This document shows, one piece after another, positions 1 through 11,985 of a DNA stretch of 64,000 nucleotides; positions within the stretch are counted from its first letter, which is position 1; each line of letters starts with the position of its first letter. Origin of the DNA: Chlorokybus atmophyticus. Lineage: Eukaryota > Streptophyta > Chlorokybophyceae > Chlorokybales > Chlorokybaceae. The translations under genes were made by a program, and so were the position numbers. The stretch lies in NCBI GenBank assembly GCA_009103225.1, contig RHPI01000638.1, forward strand, positions 678,010-742,009, read 5' to 3'. A model generated the notes under the pieces. The model searched no databases, had not been told where the DNA came from, and saw only the letters and a program-made list of their open reading frames with translations.

Positions 1-728
1 CCGGCTTCTTTCCTGCCCTTGCATCAGCACATAGGCCTACAACCAGCCCCTGAGCTAGATTGTGGTCTTGTGTAATAATTTGTGCCGTGCCCTGTCTTGC
101 TGCTGTTCTTGCTGGCTGTGCTTCTCTATTTATGCCTTATGTTACTCTTTGCTATACCCTAAGATGAGGGGCACTTTGCCTTGCCAAGCAATTTGTGCTT
201 ATGCAGGTCAATTTTGGTACTCCTTGCCAAGTAGCATATACTTGTACAGGAGTCCTGGAAGTAAGTACGAACTGGTAGTCATCTCCTCCAACAATGTTTA
301 CGGCACTACGAGCAACTGTACTTATACACGTTGATCCCATTACTATCGAGTCACAGTTACTAATTGAGTCACAGCAATTGACATGTGTGCTCATCAAAAA
401 GGTACAACATGCGCTGCTTCCTGCAGGTTAAGCCCGCTGCTCGCCTCTGCCCCGCCTCTGCCCACGCACTTGCGTTTGCATTACAGCGGGAAGCTCTAAC
501 AAAGGCATCACTGACTGGAATAACCACAGCTTTGCCTGCCACTTGCATGTGACATGCGGCGTTCAGCATCAACGCAATAAAACTCATATTCCTTGCTGCA
601 CAAGTTAGAGGAAAGGGGAGCAAAGGTGATAGGAACAGAAGAGGCGTAGCCCCACATTCACAACAGCTACTGAGAACGTAGCAGAGCACATAGCGTACCT
701 ATCAAATTCAAGTCAAGAGCAACCTGTG
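1..728. other. Unannotated left edge
   Basis: Downstream flank of the AspRS gene. Only short open frames without recognisable motifs or convincing splice structure are present. It may hold the AspRS 3' UTR and the end of a neighbouring gene lying outside the window. Confidence 0.4.
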
Positions 729-3700
729 TTACTTGTCACTGGCAGCGCTGGGTTTAAGGTGCAACTCTTGCAGCTGTTTGGAGTCAACGGCGGCGGGTGC
801 GTTGGTAAGCAAGCACTGGGCTTGTGCACTTTTGGGGAAAGCGATCACGTCTCGGATGGAGTCTGCACCTGCCAAAAGCATCACCAGGCGATCCAGCCCA
901 AATGCGATGCCGCCTGCACACGCAAGGTAACGCAAGAGGTTTAACGGAACTTATACCAATACGCCTGGGCATTGTCAGTTGCACTAGAACTGACCGTGCG
1001 GGGGAGCACCGAAGTCGAACGCCTCCAGCAGGAAGCCAAACTTTTCCTGTGCCTGCACGCAAGTGGTCTATGGTTGACAACAAACCGACCGGGCGACTGA
1101 CATCGAGCCGTCTGTACCTCCTCCTGGGTCAAGCCAATGGTTTCCAGCACGCGTTCTTGGACTTCCCTTTTGTAGATACGCAGGCTGCCTCCGCCAATCT
1201 GCGCATGCGTGGAGCACATTGAGGAAGAACAACCTTACATGCTGCACAGTCCAACATTGTGTACCTCTATGCCGTTGTACACTATGTCGTAAGCTGCTGC
1301 GCGCGCTGTTTGAAGGTCTGCCATGTCCTCAGCTAATGGAGCTGTGAAAGGATGGTGTAGAGCCTGCAGGACCATGATATGAGTGGAGCTCAAGTGGATT
1401 GTACCACCGACATAGACGATGCACACTCCGCTCTTCCACGCCCTTGCGATGTACAGTGTGTTAGAAGTGACAACAATTGCCAAGCAGCTGCATCTCACCT
1501 CCAACCTGCCTTCTTCTTCATTGTACTCGAACATTGGGAACTCGGTGACCCACAGGATGGCATGAGCATCCTGCACGTTGACGTTGAAGTCAGCCTAGCC
1601 AGAGCAGTCCAGCAACTGCAAATGCCCAGTTTATGTTTGCGGACGAGACAACGGGACAAACAGAAGTGGTCCCATGCTTTGCAGACACTGACACCTTTGG
1701 GATGAGATCCAGAACAGGAGCGAGGAAGTTGCGGACACGATCAAGTGCTTTGTTGACCGTTGCGAGTGGCCCTGCAGCGAACAGCAGCAAATCCCCAGCT
1801 CCCGCATCCAGTGCCTTCAACAACTCAGGTTTACAGTCCAGCAACCCATCACGCAATGCTGCAGCTCCTTCCAAGTCGCCTGAGCACAAGATCAAACCGT
1901 CGTGACAGCAGCAACCACATGCTATATTAAGCAGAACTTGGCCAAGGTCAGCAACCTGCCCTACCATTGTCAGAGATGCGTGCAAAAGCCAAGCCTTTGG
2001 CCCCCATGAGTGTTGCTTGATTGAAGACATCTCCCTTGGGCTTCAGGCGCGAGTTGGCGATGCGAGAAGCGCCATCAGAGGCAGGTATACGGATGGCCTT
2101 GACAGCACCACCTTCCTCCACGGCATTCGCAAACACGCCAAAGCCACATCCCCGGACAACGTCGGAGACATCTCGCAGCTCCAGGCCAAAGCGCATGTCC
2201 GGCCGGTCTGTGCCAAAGCGAGCCATGGCTTCACAGTACGTTAGCCGCGGAAATGGTTTGGGCAAGGAGATACCGGCGCATTCTTCAAAGAGACGGCATG
2301 CAAGGCCTTCCATGATGTTCAGGATGGTTTCCATGGGTGTGAACGCGAGCTCCAGATCAAGCTGCGTGAACTCTGGCTGGCGATCAGCGCGCAGGTCCTC
2401 ATCTCGGAAGCAGCGTGCAACCTGGTAATAACGGTCCACGCCACCGACCATCAGCAGCTGCTTGAACAACTGAGGCGACTGCGGGAGAGCGTAGAAAGCC
2501 CCTTCCTGCACCCGCGATGGCACGAGGTAGTCTCGTGCACCCTCGGGCGTCGACCGAGTGAGCATGGGAGTTTCTACCTCTAAGAACCCATGCTCGTCTT
2601 CAAGGTACCGTCTTGCAGCGCGTAAAACGCTATGCCGCAGGCGCAGGTTTGTTGCCATGATCTCTCGCCGCAAGTCCAAAGGCCTATACCGCATCCTGAG
2701 TTCCTCGCTCACCGGGTCTGCCGACCCATATGCTGACACCATGAACGGGAGAGAACCTTTGACAGTGTTGAGGACCGTCACATCATGTGCAACAACTTCT
2801 AGGGTACCCGTAGCCAGCTTGGGATTGATCTGGTCCTCAGGTCGCAACCGAACATGTCCGGTAACTGCAACCACCCATTCTGATCGCACTCGTGCCAACA
2901 CTGCTGCAGCTGCTGCGCCCTTGGGGTCTGGGTCACTGACCACCTTTATACAGCAACGCGTGAGCAGTGATGCCGCCCTTGTTTTACCACAAATGGGCAG
3001 CTGCCGACCACCAGCTGACCACTACTGCGTGCAGGCCATACTGCAAAGCTTGCTGTGGGCTGTACAACCGGACACAGCTGCACATGCATGACTGCAAAGC
3101 ACTTCAACTCCACCACGTATAAGCCAAGACACCTCCAGAAATCGTAACCATCACATTTGCCAAGTTTGCAAGCAAGCCCATTCCATGCAGACTACACTGT
3201 AAAAATGCACTACATTGTGCATTTGCAAAGTGCATCCGAGTGAACTGCACTGTGCACGCATGGACAGCAATGCCGCAATAGCCACCCACCTGCACAATGC
3301 CCGAATGGTCGCGTAACCAGATGAAGACAACACCTCCCCCCATGCTTCGCTGCCGGTCAACCCATCTGTAGACAAGTGCTTGTCAGATAGGACCGGCCTC
3401 AGAGCAGCCATCTTGCGCAAGGGCTAGCTACAACACCAGCACTGTCGCTATGCCCAGACTGAATACAGATGTCCAACCGCTCCCATTTCCTAACCACCTG
3501 TGTTGCAATCACCATGGGCACCAATTGTGCATATTTCATCTTGTTGATTGCAAAGTACTGGTTTGTGGTTCTAATTGTCGCTTTGAACTGCCAACAGCAA
3601 GCAGTGACCAATGTTACTTGTACAGTTGCAACAGCTTGAGCAGCTTGTGCAGCAGTTGCAACTGTACTGGTGGGAGGAGGGGGGNNNNNNNNNNNNNNNN

Positions 3701-5190
3701 NNNNNNNNNNNNNNNNNNNNNNNNNNNNNNNNNNNNNNNNNNNNNNNNNNNNNNNNNNNNNNNNNNNNNNNNNNNNNNNNNNNNNNNNNNNNNNNNNNNN
3801 NNNNNNNNNNNNNNNNNNNNNNNNNNNNNNNNNNNNNNNNNNNNNNNNNNNNNNNNNNNNNNNNNNNNNNNNNNNNNNNNNNNNNNNNNNNNNNNNNNNN
3901 NNNNNNNNNNNNNNNNNNNNNNNNNNNNNNNNNNNNNNNNNNNNNNNNNNNNNNNNNNNNNNNNNNNNNNNNNNNNNNNNNNNNNNNNNNNNNNNNNNNN
4001 NNNNNNNNNNNNNNNNNNNNNNNNNNNNNNNNNNNNNNNNNNNNNNNNNNNNNNNNNNNNNNNNNNNNNNNNNNNNNNNNNNNNNNNNNNNNNNNNNNNN
4101 NNNNNNNNNNNNNNNNNNNNNNNNNNNNNNNNNNNNNNNNNNNNNNNNNNNNNNNNNNNNNNNNNNNNNNNNNNNNNNNNNNNNNNNNNNNNNNNNNNNN
4201 NNNNNNNNNNNNNNNNNNNNNNNNNNNNNNNNNNNNNNNNNNNNNNNNNNNNNNNNNNNNNNNNNNNNNNNNNNNNNNNNNNNNNNNNNNNNNNNNNNNN
4301 NNNNNNNNNNNNNNNNNNNNNNNNNNNNNNNNNNNNNNNNNNNNNNNNNNNNNNNNNNNNNNNNNNNNNNNNNNNNNNNNNNNNNNNNNNNNNNNNNNNN
4401 NNNNNNNNNNNNNNNNNNNNNNNNNNNNNNNNNNNNNNNNNNNNNNNNNNNNNNNNNNNNNNNNNNNNNNNNNNNNNNNNNNNNNNNNNNNNNNNNNNNN
4501 NNNNNNNNNNNNNNNNNNNNNNNNNNNNNNNNNNNNNNNNNNNNNNNNNNNNNNNNNNNNNNNNNNNNNNNNNNNNNNNNNNNNNNNNNNNNNNNNNNNN
4601 NNNNNNNNNNNNNNNNNNNNGGGGCGCCGTGAGAATTGCAGTTGCAACGTGGCTCGCATTCCACGGACACATGCAATGCTGATCATGGTCTACTTGAAGT
4701 CGTTTTGGGCGGCGGGGGGGGCGCAATTACGATCAACAAACCATACGAGCTAGCAGCCATGACATGGACAAGCAGTCGACTTCAGCTTGGGACACAAATT
4801 AATAAGTCAGATAAGGCCATGCAGACATGAGTTCTTTGCTAGAGGAAAACCTGCTGACCCGCAGAGCTTTACTTCACCCGCGTCTTCACGCACCTCCCCG
4901 CAACAGCATCCTCTTTCAGGCCATTCCAGGGTAGAAGACGAGGTGGCTGGCGAGGAGACCTCAGGAACAGCAGCCTCAGCGGATGCGGAGGCGGAGGTGG
5001 TAGGGGAGGGGGAGGCGGAGGCGGAGGCGGAGGCGGAGGCCCGTGCAGCGACGCCCCGGTGCAGCGAAACAGCCAGCACCCCAGGTACATGCCTGACCCG
5101 GGGTATCAACAACACAGCACCAGCTGTTCTGGGAGGCGCTGCCCTCGCTAGCAACGCCACCACGGCCGCCGCCGCCGCCGTCATCGCCAT
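729..5190 (-). CDS. DARS2: Organellar (bacterial-type) aspartyl-tRNA synthetase
   Basis: Charges tRNA-Asp in plastid and/or mitochondrion. Nine exons on the minus strand: 5190-4859, 3365-3290, 2943-1965, 1879-1695, 1570-1499, 1363-1265, 1198-1118, 1046-995, 913-729; phases agree throughout and give 686 aa. Exon 1 starts at the first in-frame ATG and encodes an Ala/Arg-rich targeting-like leader, an Ala-Ser low-complexity run, then the start of the anticodon-binding OB fold ([15 protein letters not shown]). Exon 2 continues with [14 protein letters not shown] and LRDHSGIVQ. Class II motif 2 is [16 protein letters not shown] (about residues 315-330). A GAD-type insert follows, then [16 protein letters not shown], and motif 3 [16 protein letters not shown] near the C terminus. 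The bacterial insert and motif order separate it from cytosolic AspRS. Intron 1 contains the 936-base assembly gap. Divergent from HISN1 with 316 bp between starts. Confidence 0.93.
3685..4620. other. Assembly gap (936 N)
   Basis: Run of N inside AspRS intron 1. It is bordered by a purine/G-rich stretch on the left (ending in eight G) and GGGG on the right, suggesting a G-rich sequence that sequencing or assembly failed to cross. Confidence 0.99.
4983..5041. repeat. (GGAGGC)n low-complexity tract in AspRS exon 1
   Basis: Imperfect hexamer array. On the minus strand it reads as an Ala-Ser repeat between the targeting leader and the OB fold, so it is coding. Repeat-length variation would lengthen a linker without breaking the frame. 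Confidence 0.85.
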
Positions 5191-5506
5191 GGCCGCGAGC
5201 ACAGCAGTGCGGTTAGCAGTGACCGCAATGCAAACCACGTCAATTTGATATCGATGACAATCTTGTACAAACCGCGGGTGTCAAGCCTTCAAGACGGATG
5301 TCACTAGGCTTCTAGGGATAGAATCAACTCGCCGTCGATAGGAATATACCAATGAATCCGTCACTTTGAATATAATGTGGTGCACAAACCAGCAACCCCA
5401 ACGCTTCCGCCGCCGACGACGAGGACGACGGCGACGACGACGCCGCCACTGACGTCCACCCCTTGAGCACACAGTTGCCTTGCCTGCTAGCTAGGCATTC
5501 GCTGCA
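5191..5506. promoter_or_regulatory. Shared AspRS/HISN1 divergent promoter region
   Basis: 316 bp between the two start codons must hold both promoters and both 5' UTRs. It contains CG-rich trinucleotide-like runs (about 5401-5455). No clear TATA box was recognised. Confidence 0.5.
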
Positions 5507-7277
5507 TTGGTGTCTGAGATGGCGGCGCTGGCGGGTTCATTGTCGCTGGGGGAATGCCGGGGCCTAAGGCGGGAGGGCGGCCTGGTGGGGCAGCAGGCAA
5601 AGCCCTGGAGGGCGGCGTGCCGGCCGCTGTCGTCACCCTCGCCGACCGGCACGTCCTCTCCGTCGTCCTCGTCATCTGGCAGGGCGGCTCACATAGAGGT
5701 GGTTGCGCTAGTCCAGACGGGTGAGCGGCGCCCGAAAGCCGCGTCCACCTCCGCCGCCGCCGGACCCGCCAGGCGAGGCGATGCCATCCGCCTGGCGCTG
5801 CCGTCAAAGGGCCGCATGGCTGAAGATACGCTTGCTCTTCTGAACGATTGCCAGCTTTCCGTCAGGAAGGTACATAATGCACGAGCATCCTATCTCTTTC
5901 TAAGCTGTGGCATTATTGTGAACTGTTGTCTCGCACACTTTGGCTCGGCTCATTCGGGTGACAGAGCACTGCATGGTTGTATACAAGCATCGTTTTTGGT
6001 GAAGCTGCGCATGCTGAACAAGTGTGTAACACTCCACAAGCAATCTTATTGACTCTGGATATGCCCTCTATTCTGCATGTTGCATTACGTTCTGTGACAG
6101 CGTCCTGGGCTATTTGCATGTTGTTGGCATGCTCAGTGCAATGTTGTGTGTGCTAGGCCAACCCAAGGCAGTACATAGCCGCCATGCCGGAAATGGAGGG
6201 TGTGGAGGTGTGGTTTCAGCGCGCTAGCGATGTTGTGCGGAAGCTGCGCACGGGGGATGTGGACTTTGGTATCGTTGGCAATGACATGGTTGCTGAGATT
6301 GGGGAGGGAGACTCCAACCTTATGATCATCCATGATGCTTTGGATTTTGGCCACTGTCATCTTGCACTCGCGGTAAGTGGTTTGTGCATGCATGCTAACT
6401 TAGTCCATTCCAAACAAAGCCAGTATGACATGCTGTTTTTGTTTTGCATCTCACAAGTGCATTCCGTACACAGATCCCCATGCATGGCAAGTTTGCAGAC
6501 GTCAATTCCTGGGAGGAGCTTGCGGCCATGCCAGATTGGACCCCCGAGACACCCATGCGAGTGGTGACTGGTTACATGCATGTAAGTGTTTTTGGGTCCA
6601 TGTGATGGGCGCTCGGTTGGATGATCTGTTTCTTCACGTGCACTGCTCATAAAGCTGACTGGTTTCCTTGGTGTCATCAGGTCGGGGAGAAGTTCTTTGC
6701 GGACAGGGGTTTCAAGCACGTCGCTTTGCTGACAGCAGATGGAGCCCTGGAGGCTGCTCCCGCGATGGGCACGGCAGACTTGATCCTGGACCTTGTGAGC
6801 ACGGGTGTGACGCTGCGGGAGAACAACCTCAAGCAGATCACTGGTGGGCGGGTTTTAGACTCGCAAGCTGTGCTAGTAGCCAACCGCAGGACGCTCGAGA
6901 GCAGTTCCGCTGCGTTGGAGGTCGCGCATGAGCTCATCGAGCGCCTGGAGGCTCATCTGCGCGCTGCCGGTCAGTTCTCCGTCACAGCCAACGTGCGTGG
7001 GCGCTCTGCAGAGCAGGTTGCTGCGGCTTTGCTGGCAGAACCCGCTTTGCACGGGCTGCAGGGACCCACTGTGGCCCCCGTGTACGCGCCTTCAGAGGCA
7101 ACTGACGGCGAGCGGTACTTTGCCGCCACCATCTGTGTGCCTAAACGCCGGTTGTACAGCGCCGTTAAGCAACTAAGGCACATTGGCGGTTCTGGCGTGC
7201 TCGTTGCGCCGCTCACGTACATCTTCGAGGAAGAGCCACCAAGGTGGCGGGCTGTGCTTGACGCTCTTGGTCATTGA
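5507..7277 (+). CDS. HISN1: ATP phosphoribosyltransferase, plastid (first step of histidine synthesis)
   Basis: Condenses ATP with PRPP in the committed step of histidine biosynthesis. Four exons: 5507-5869, 6157-6372, 6474-6581, 6681-7277, giving 427 aa in phase. Exon 1 encodes about 85 residues of Ser/Arg/Ala-rich transit peptide, then the HisG core begins (IRLALPSKGRMAEDTLALL). Exon 2 has the substrate-binding segment with RASDVVRKLRTGDVDFGIVG. Exon 4 has GTADLILDLVSTGVTLRENN, the PRPP-binding signature of the family, followed by a C-terminal ACT-like regulatory domain of about 100 residues. It is therefore the long, histidine-feedback-inhibited HisG form that works without HisZ. A second in-frame ATG at 5519 is an alternative start. 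Confidence 0.95.
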
Positions 7278-7966
7278 TTGCGCATAGCTACGTGTCGTCG
7301 TCACAAATTGCCTTAGTGACCAAACTAGCGTAAGGGTATTGACAGTCTGCCAGTACAATTAGATAGTACTGGCATACTCACAGAGTGCTCGCATGGCGGC
7401 CAAGCTGCGTGTTGGCAATATGCTTGGATGCAGCATAATTTTATCTGTAAGCGCCATGCCTGCGTGTAAGTAATGCATGCAGCTTGCAGCTTGCATGCAG
7501 GTATGGCGTGGCAACACTTTAGGAACTTGAGTCAGCATGCTGAACTTGTAGCATGTTCCCACGCAAGAGGAGGCAAGCTTGAGTAGTGGTAGCAGTCTCA
7601 CGCTGCGCAATCTTACCACCCACCTGTTTGTTGCTGCTGTGGCGCTGATGCTTGAATCTGACTTCTTTGATTGGGGTGTGGGCCAGCCGATGTTTGCACG
7701 TGCTGCTTGCGGTTGCTCAGCCACAAAAACCTATGTCTCCTGGTGTCGGCAATGCACCAGGACATATAGGTTTACCAAACCAATGATGTCGTGTGCCTTT
7801 TGCAAATAGCTGTGCAGCTAGTCAGACAACATCGAGTGCACCTACTCTCTGAGTGTCTTGCACTGAACCGATCTGCGAGCAGCTGACACTTGCCTCTGAA
7901 CCACAGCAAACCAAATTGAGCGCCACTAGCCATTGTGCGAGCAGTGGCGGCGCCGCCGGCGGCGGC
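7278..7966. other. HISN1-DDX52 intergenic region with a hairpin
   Basis: No gene recognised. Positions 7729-7775 form an imperfect inverted repeat, roughly 17-18 bp per arm around a 9-nt loop (CTCCTGGTG pairing with CACCAGGAC and flanking bases). TGCATGCA-type palindromes occur near 7470-7500. Confidence 0.5.
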
Positions 7967-10900
7967 ATGGCGGACGTCTTCGCGGGGCTCGTCGGCGGCG
8001 TTCGCTTCGACCGCCGGCGCTTCCAGCAGGACTTAGAGGCCTTCCAGCCGCAAGGCGCCGATAGCAGGGCTGCTGCCGCACCCGCCCAGTCAAACCACGC
8101 CTCCGCCCCGGCCGCCAAGCAGACGCCCGAGGAGGCGGCCAACCTGCTCCGCAAGCGCCACGGCATCAAGGCGCAGGGCTCGCACGTCCCGACCCCTCTA
8201 GTAGGTGCGTGAACCCACCATAAGCATGCATGCGAGCTTGGTGTCGGAGGCTGGCACAGTGTTGTTGATACCGTAGCGTTGCTCCAGGGTTTGTATTCAA
8301 CATCTTGTGAAGATGTTGATTACAAATAATTGTTATGGTAGACAACCATGAGCTGTAGTGACCATGATGGCGCCCCTTACTAGAGCTGGTCACGCACGTA
8401 CGCACGCAGATGTAGGGTACACGCAGGAGCTGCATGCATAAGTTCATCGGCAATGTACAGCTAGTGTTGCTTACAATGCTTCGATTGCAAAAGGGGCTGC
8501 TTGCACAATGCTGCTCTTGTTCCTGTCGTAATCGAGCCGCACAACGCTCATGGACAATGCAACCTGTGCAGGCTTTGACGAGCTTGGGAGGCAGTACGGC
8601 TGCCCTCCTCGCATTTCAGCTCGCATATTGGAGCTCGGCTATGCGGACCCGACACCAATTCAACGCCAGGCCTTGCCTGCTATGCTGCAAGTAAGTGTTA
8701 GATTTGTGTTGGGCAGTCATAAACCCAGACGCGTAATCAATGAGCTGATGCGCACACTACACAGGGACGAGACATGCTTGCTGTAGCGCCGACCGGCTCT
8801 GGCAAGACCCTTGCATTTCTCCTGCCAATAGTCCTAGCACTCAAGGTGCGTTGCAGTGGTGAATTTAAGCGGTGGAAAAGAACATTATGTTGATCTGCAT
8901 GAGGCGATAGAGTTTGCTGCGTTTGTTTGATCAGAGGAGCAAACAAGATGCACCGACAGTGCGAGCGGTCATCCTGAGTCCAACCAAGGAATTGGCTGCT
9001 CAGGTGAAGGGTTGATGCTGTCACGCTCTGTTTGCCTGTACAGCCATGTAAGCACAGAACCATATGCAAAACACTATAACAACTTGCAGCTCATGCCTAT
9101 TCTGTGCAAAACAATGGTTATTGACACATGTTGTGAAGCAACTGCAGCCGGTTGTGCAGTGGGGGTGAACATTATTGCCCTGATCGTGCCCTTGCAGACA
9201 GGCCGGGAGCTGGCGCGGTTGGCAACTGGCACGGGCACGCATCTGACATGCGTGGTGCTGTCCAAGGCACAAGCGAAGTCCCGTGATTTTCTTGCACACC
9301 CTGTTGATATTATCATCTCCACGCCGCTGCGGCTTAAGCATCTGATTGAAGAACAGCGGGTCAGCCTTAGCACGTGAGTGTGCTCTGTCCCAGCGAAAAT
9401 GTCAAGATGTATAGCAATATGCCGATGAGCTTACATGAACATGCAGTGTCAGCCATTTGGTACTGGACGAAGCAGACAAGCTGCTGGAGATGGGCTTCAT
9501 TGAACAGGTGATCACTTGTTTTATGTGTGCACAATCTCGCATTGTGGGCCAACTTTTTATTCCTATGTGCGCGCTGCTGTTGGAACAATACCCACCCCCT
9601 TGCTGGTTTCGTTGCTGTACATGTCATGCATGCGAGCTTGCACTGTCACCACAGTCTAACCAATGTCATGTGCAGATAGATGGGATCCTCGCTGCTTCAG
9701 GCAGTCCAACGAAACGATCCAATATTGCCCTCTTTACGGCAACACTGCCAGAAGGCTTGGAAGAACTTGCACGTACTGTGACAGTTGATCCTATTCGTGT
9801 GGTGGTGGGTGTCAGGTACATGCAAGTGCATGCATACCATGCACTGTGGCTGTGTGATTACGGTTTGGGTTGGTGTTGCGCTGCTCAGTGAGTCCGTGCG
9901 CATTCTCTTACCTTGCACAATCTGTAATGCTGGTTGCAGAAACACGGCTGCAAACACCATCGAGCAACGTCTCATGTTTGTGGGCACTGAGGAAGGAAAG
10001 CTGCTGGCGATTAGGCAACTGCTATGCGAGGTTTGCAGTTGATTGTTGGTTGGTTGATTCAACACTGTGTGATGCTGTTGGAGGTTTGTGCGTGAAGACA
10101 TAGACTGCGGTATCATATGTCTTTCCATGGTGACTGCAGGGTATGCGACCACCTGCGCTGATATTCTTGCAAAGTAAAGAGAGGGCGAAAGAGTTGTTTA
10201 ACGAGCTGAAGTTTGACAACTTGAGAGTTGATGTGATACACTCTGATTGTACAGCTGCAAAGGTAGTCCTGTGCAGCTCGACTCTGTTTATGCTGAGTTG
10301 CATCACTGTTTGGGTTTGCATTTGAATGTAAGTCATGGGCCAGAAAGTCAGAAGCTGCGTTCTGCTGCAAACGAGTGTGTACAACCCGTGTGTTCTTAGC
10401 CTGTCATTCACCTTAAAAGTTTGATCTGCAGCGCGCTTCGGTCGTAGAAAGGTTCAGAGCTGGAGAGGTTTGGGTGTTGATTGCAACAGATGTAATGGCG
10501 CGCGGGATGGACTTCAAGGGCGTGAACTGCGTCATCAACTTTGACGTGCCGCAGTCAACCGCGTCATACATCCACAGGATAGGTGCGTACAGATTGCAAG
10601 CGCCAGCTGAATGAACATTAACACGATAGCGTGCCTGTAAGTCTTAAAGTCATGCACTCTTACCAGCTTGCCTGCATGTGCACCTCTCAGACCCCTCGTG
10701 GGGTTCGTAGGGGACATTGCTCGCATGCTAAAACTGGGTGCCATATCACTGCTTAGCAGTACATCCCAACCAGCGCTGAAAGCAACTTTGCTTGCTTCTG
10801 CGTCAAATGGCGATGTTACATCGAGTGGTATCAACAGTGTACAACATCAAGCGCTATCAACAGTGTGATAGATTCCTGGCTAATGATATGCATATGCATG

Positions 10901-11370
10901 CAGGTCGCAGTGGCCGAGCTGGGCGCACGGGATTGGCAATCACGCTATATACCGAGCAAGACACGCCGATGCTGCGCTCTTTGGCCAACGTAATTGCTGC
11001 TAGTGGTGGAGAAGTTCCCGAGTGGATGCGCAAGCTGCCCAAGCAGGTAAGTATCTTTGCTCTTGGATTGTTTGAGAGCGTGTTTGGGGGCAGGCTCGTG
11101 AGCCACATGACATAAATGGTGTGTTGCAGAGAAAGCCCAAGCATGCGAAGCCACCAGAACGAGAATCCATCAGCACGCTACCCAAGTTCGATCGGCATCT
11201 ACAGCAGAAGAGAAGGTGAGTGAGGTTGCAGTCATGCTTGTGCAGATGTCTACTCGTTTGGTTTTGAGATGTGCAGCTGTTGGCTGCGAATTCATTCATA
11301 GTCATGCGTGGCCTGTTGCAGGGAGATGATTGCGGCGTCAAAGAAAAGGAAACGAGCGGCTGAGACATAG
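7967..11370 (+). CDS. DDX52: DEAD-box RNA helicase DDX52/ROK1 (plant RH57-like)
   Basis: Nucleolar ATP-dependent RNA helicase family required for 18S rRNA maturation. Thirteen exons: 7967-8204, 8572-8690, 8765-8845, 8935-9003, 9198-9373, 9447-9507, 9676-9815, 9940-10030, 10140-10262, 10432-10582, 10904-11046, 11130-11215, 11322-11370; all phases join to 508 aa. A 79-residue N-terminal tail precedes the DEAD core. Motifs in order: [11 protein letters not shown] with the Q motif (PTPIQRQ), Walker A APTGSGKT (about 127-134), SPTKELAAQ (Ia), DEAD box VLDEADK, motif III as TAT, motif [15 protein letters not shown], motif [15 protein letters not shown] split by an intron. The [12 protein letters not shown] segment between core domains is characteristic of the ROK1 subfamily. 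The C terminus is Lys/Arg-rich, typical of nucleolar proteins. Confidence 0.95.
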
Positions 11371-11985
11371 ATTGAATATGGCCGATTGTGCCCTGCCTTG
11401 CAATCAGATCAACGTTTTGTCCCGCCAACGTGATGTATCATGCTGTTTGAACCTAACAGCACGCCCTGTGTATTTGGTCGATGCATGTTTACCAAAACTC
11501 CAAGGTGCTATTGCACATTGCGCTGGTACATAGGCAATATCACATCATGACCTACAGCAAGACTCAACGCTCATGCACTCACTCACTCAACTGGACTAGG
11601 CAAAAAACGCAGGTTAGTGGTAAGCAACAGCCAGGGAGCAACAGCCAACATTTGGTATGTGTAGTACGTGCCTAATGCACATACGGTGCCATATATGATG
11701 CCATCAGGACTGAAGGGTTGGTAAGCATGGCCTGGCTGCTCCAGTAATGAAGTCTGCATGACAAGGCCTGCAAATGTAGGCCTTGTGATCGTGGAGTACT
11801 GGTAGCACGGATGCAGCGGATAGCACTGCCATTTTCATGGCCGCATGTTGGCCTACAATGTGCACTGATGCGTCTCATGCAATATCCATCAAGCATACTT
11901 ATCACATGCCATGCGGTTGATAACCCAGGTTATTAATCATCAGAACCAGCCTGCAAATGCCCAGCCGAACACCGGTTTCACAAAG
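11371..11985. other. Convergent intergenic region
   Basis: Lies between the convergent 3' ends of DDX52 (+) and the Rossmann gene (-), so both 3' UTRs are expected here. No additional gene was recognised. Confidence 0.5.

Noticed and set aside
4787-5248. Plus-strand open frame rich in Glu-Ala repeats
   Set aside because: It is the antisense shadow of AspRS exon 1; the minus strand restores the OB-fold sequence in phase with exon 2.
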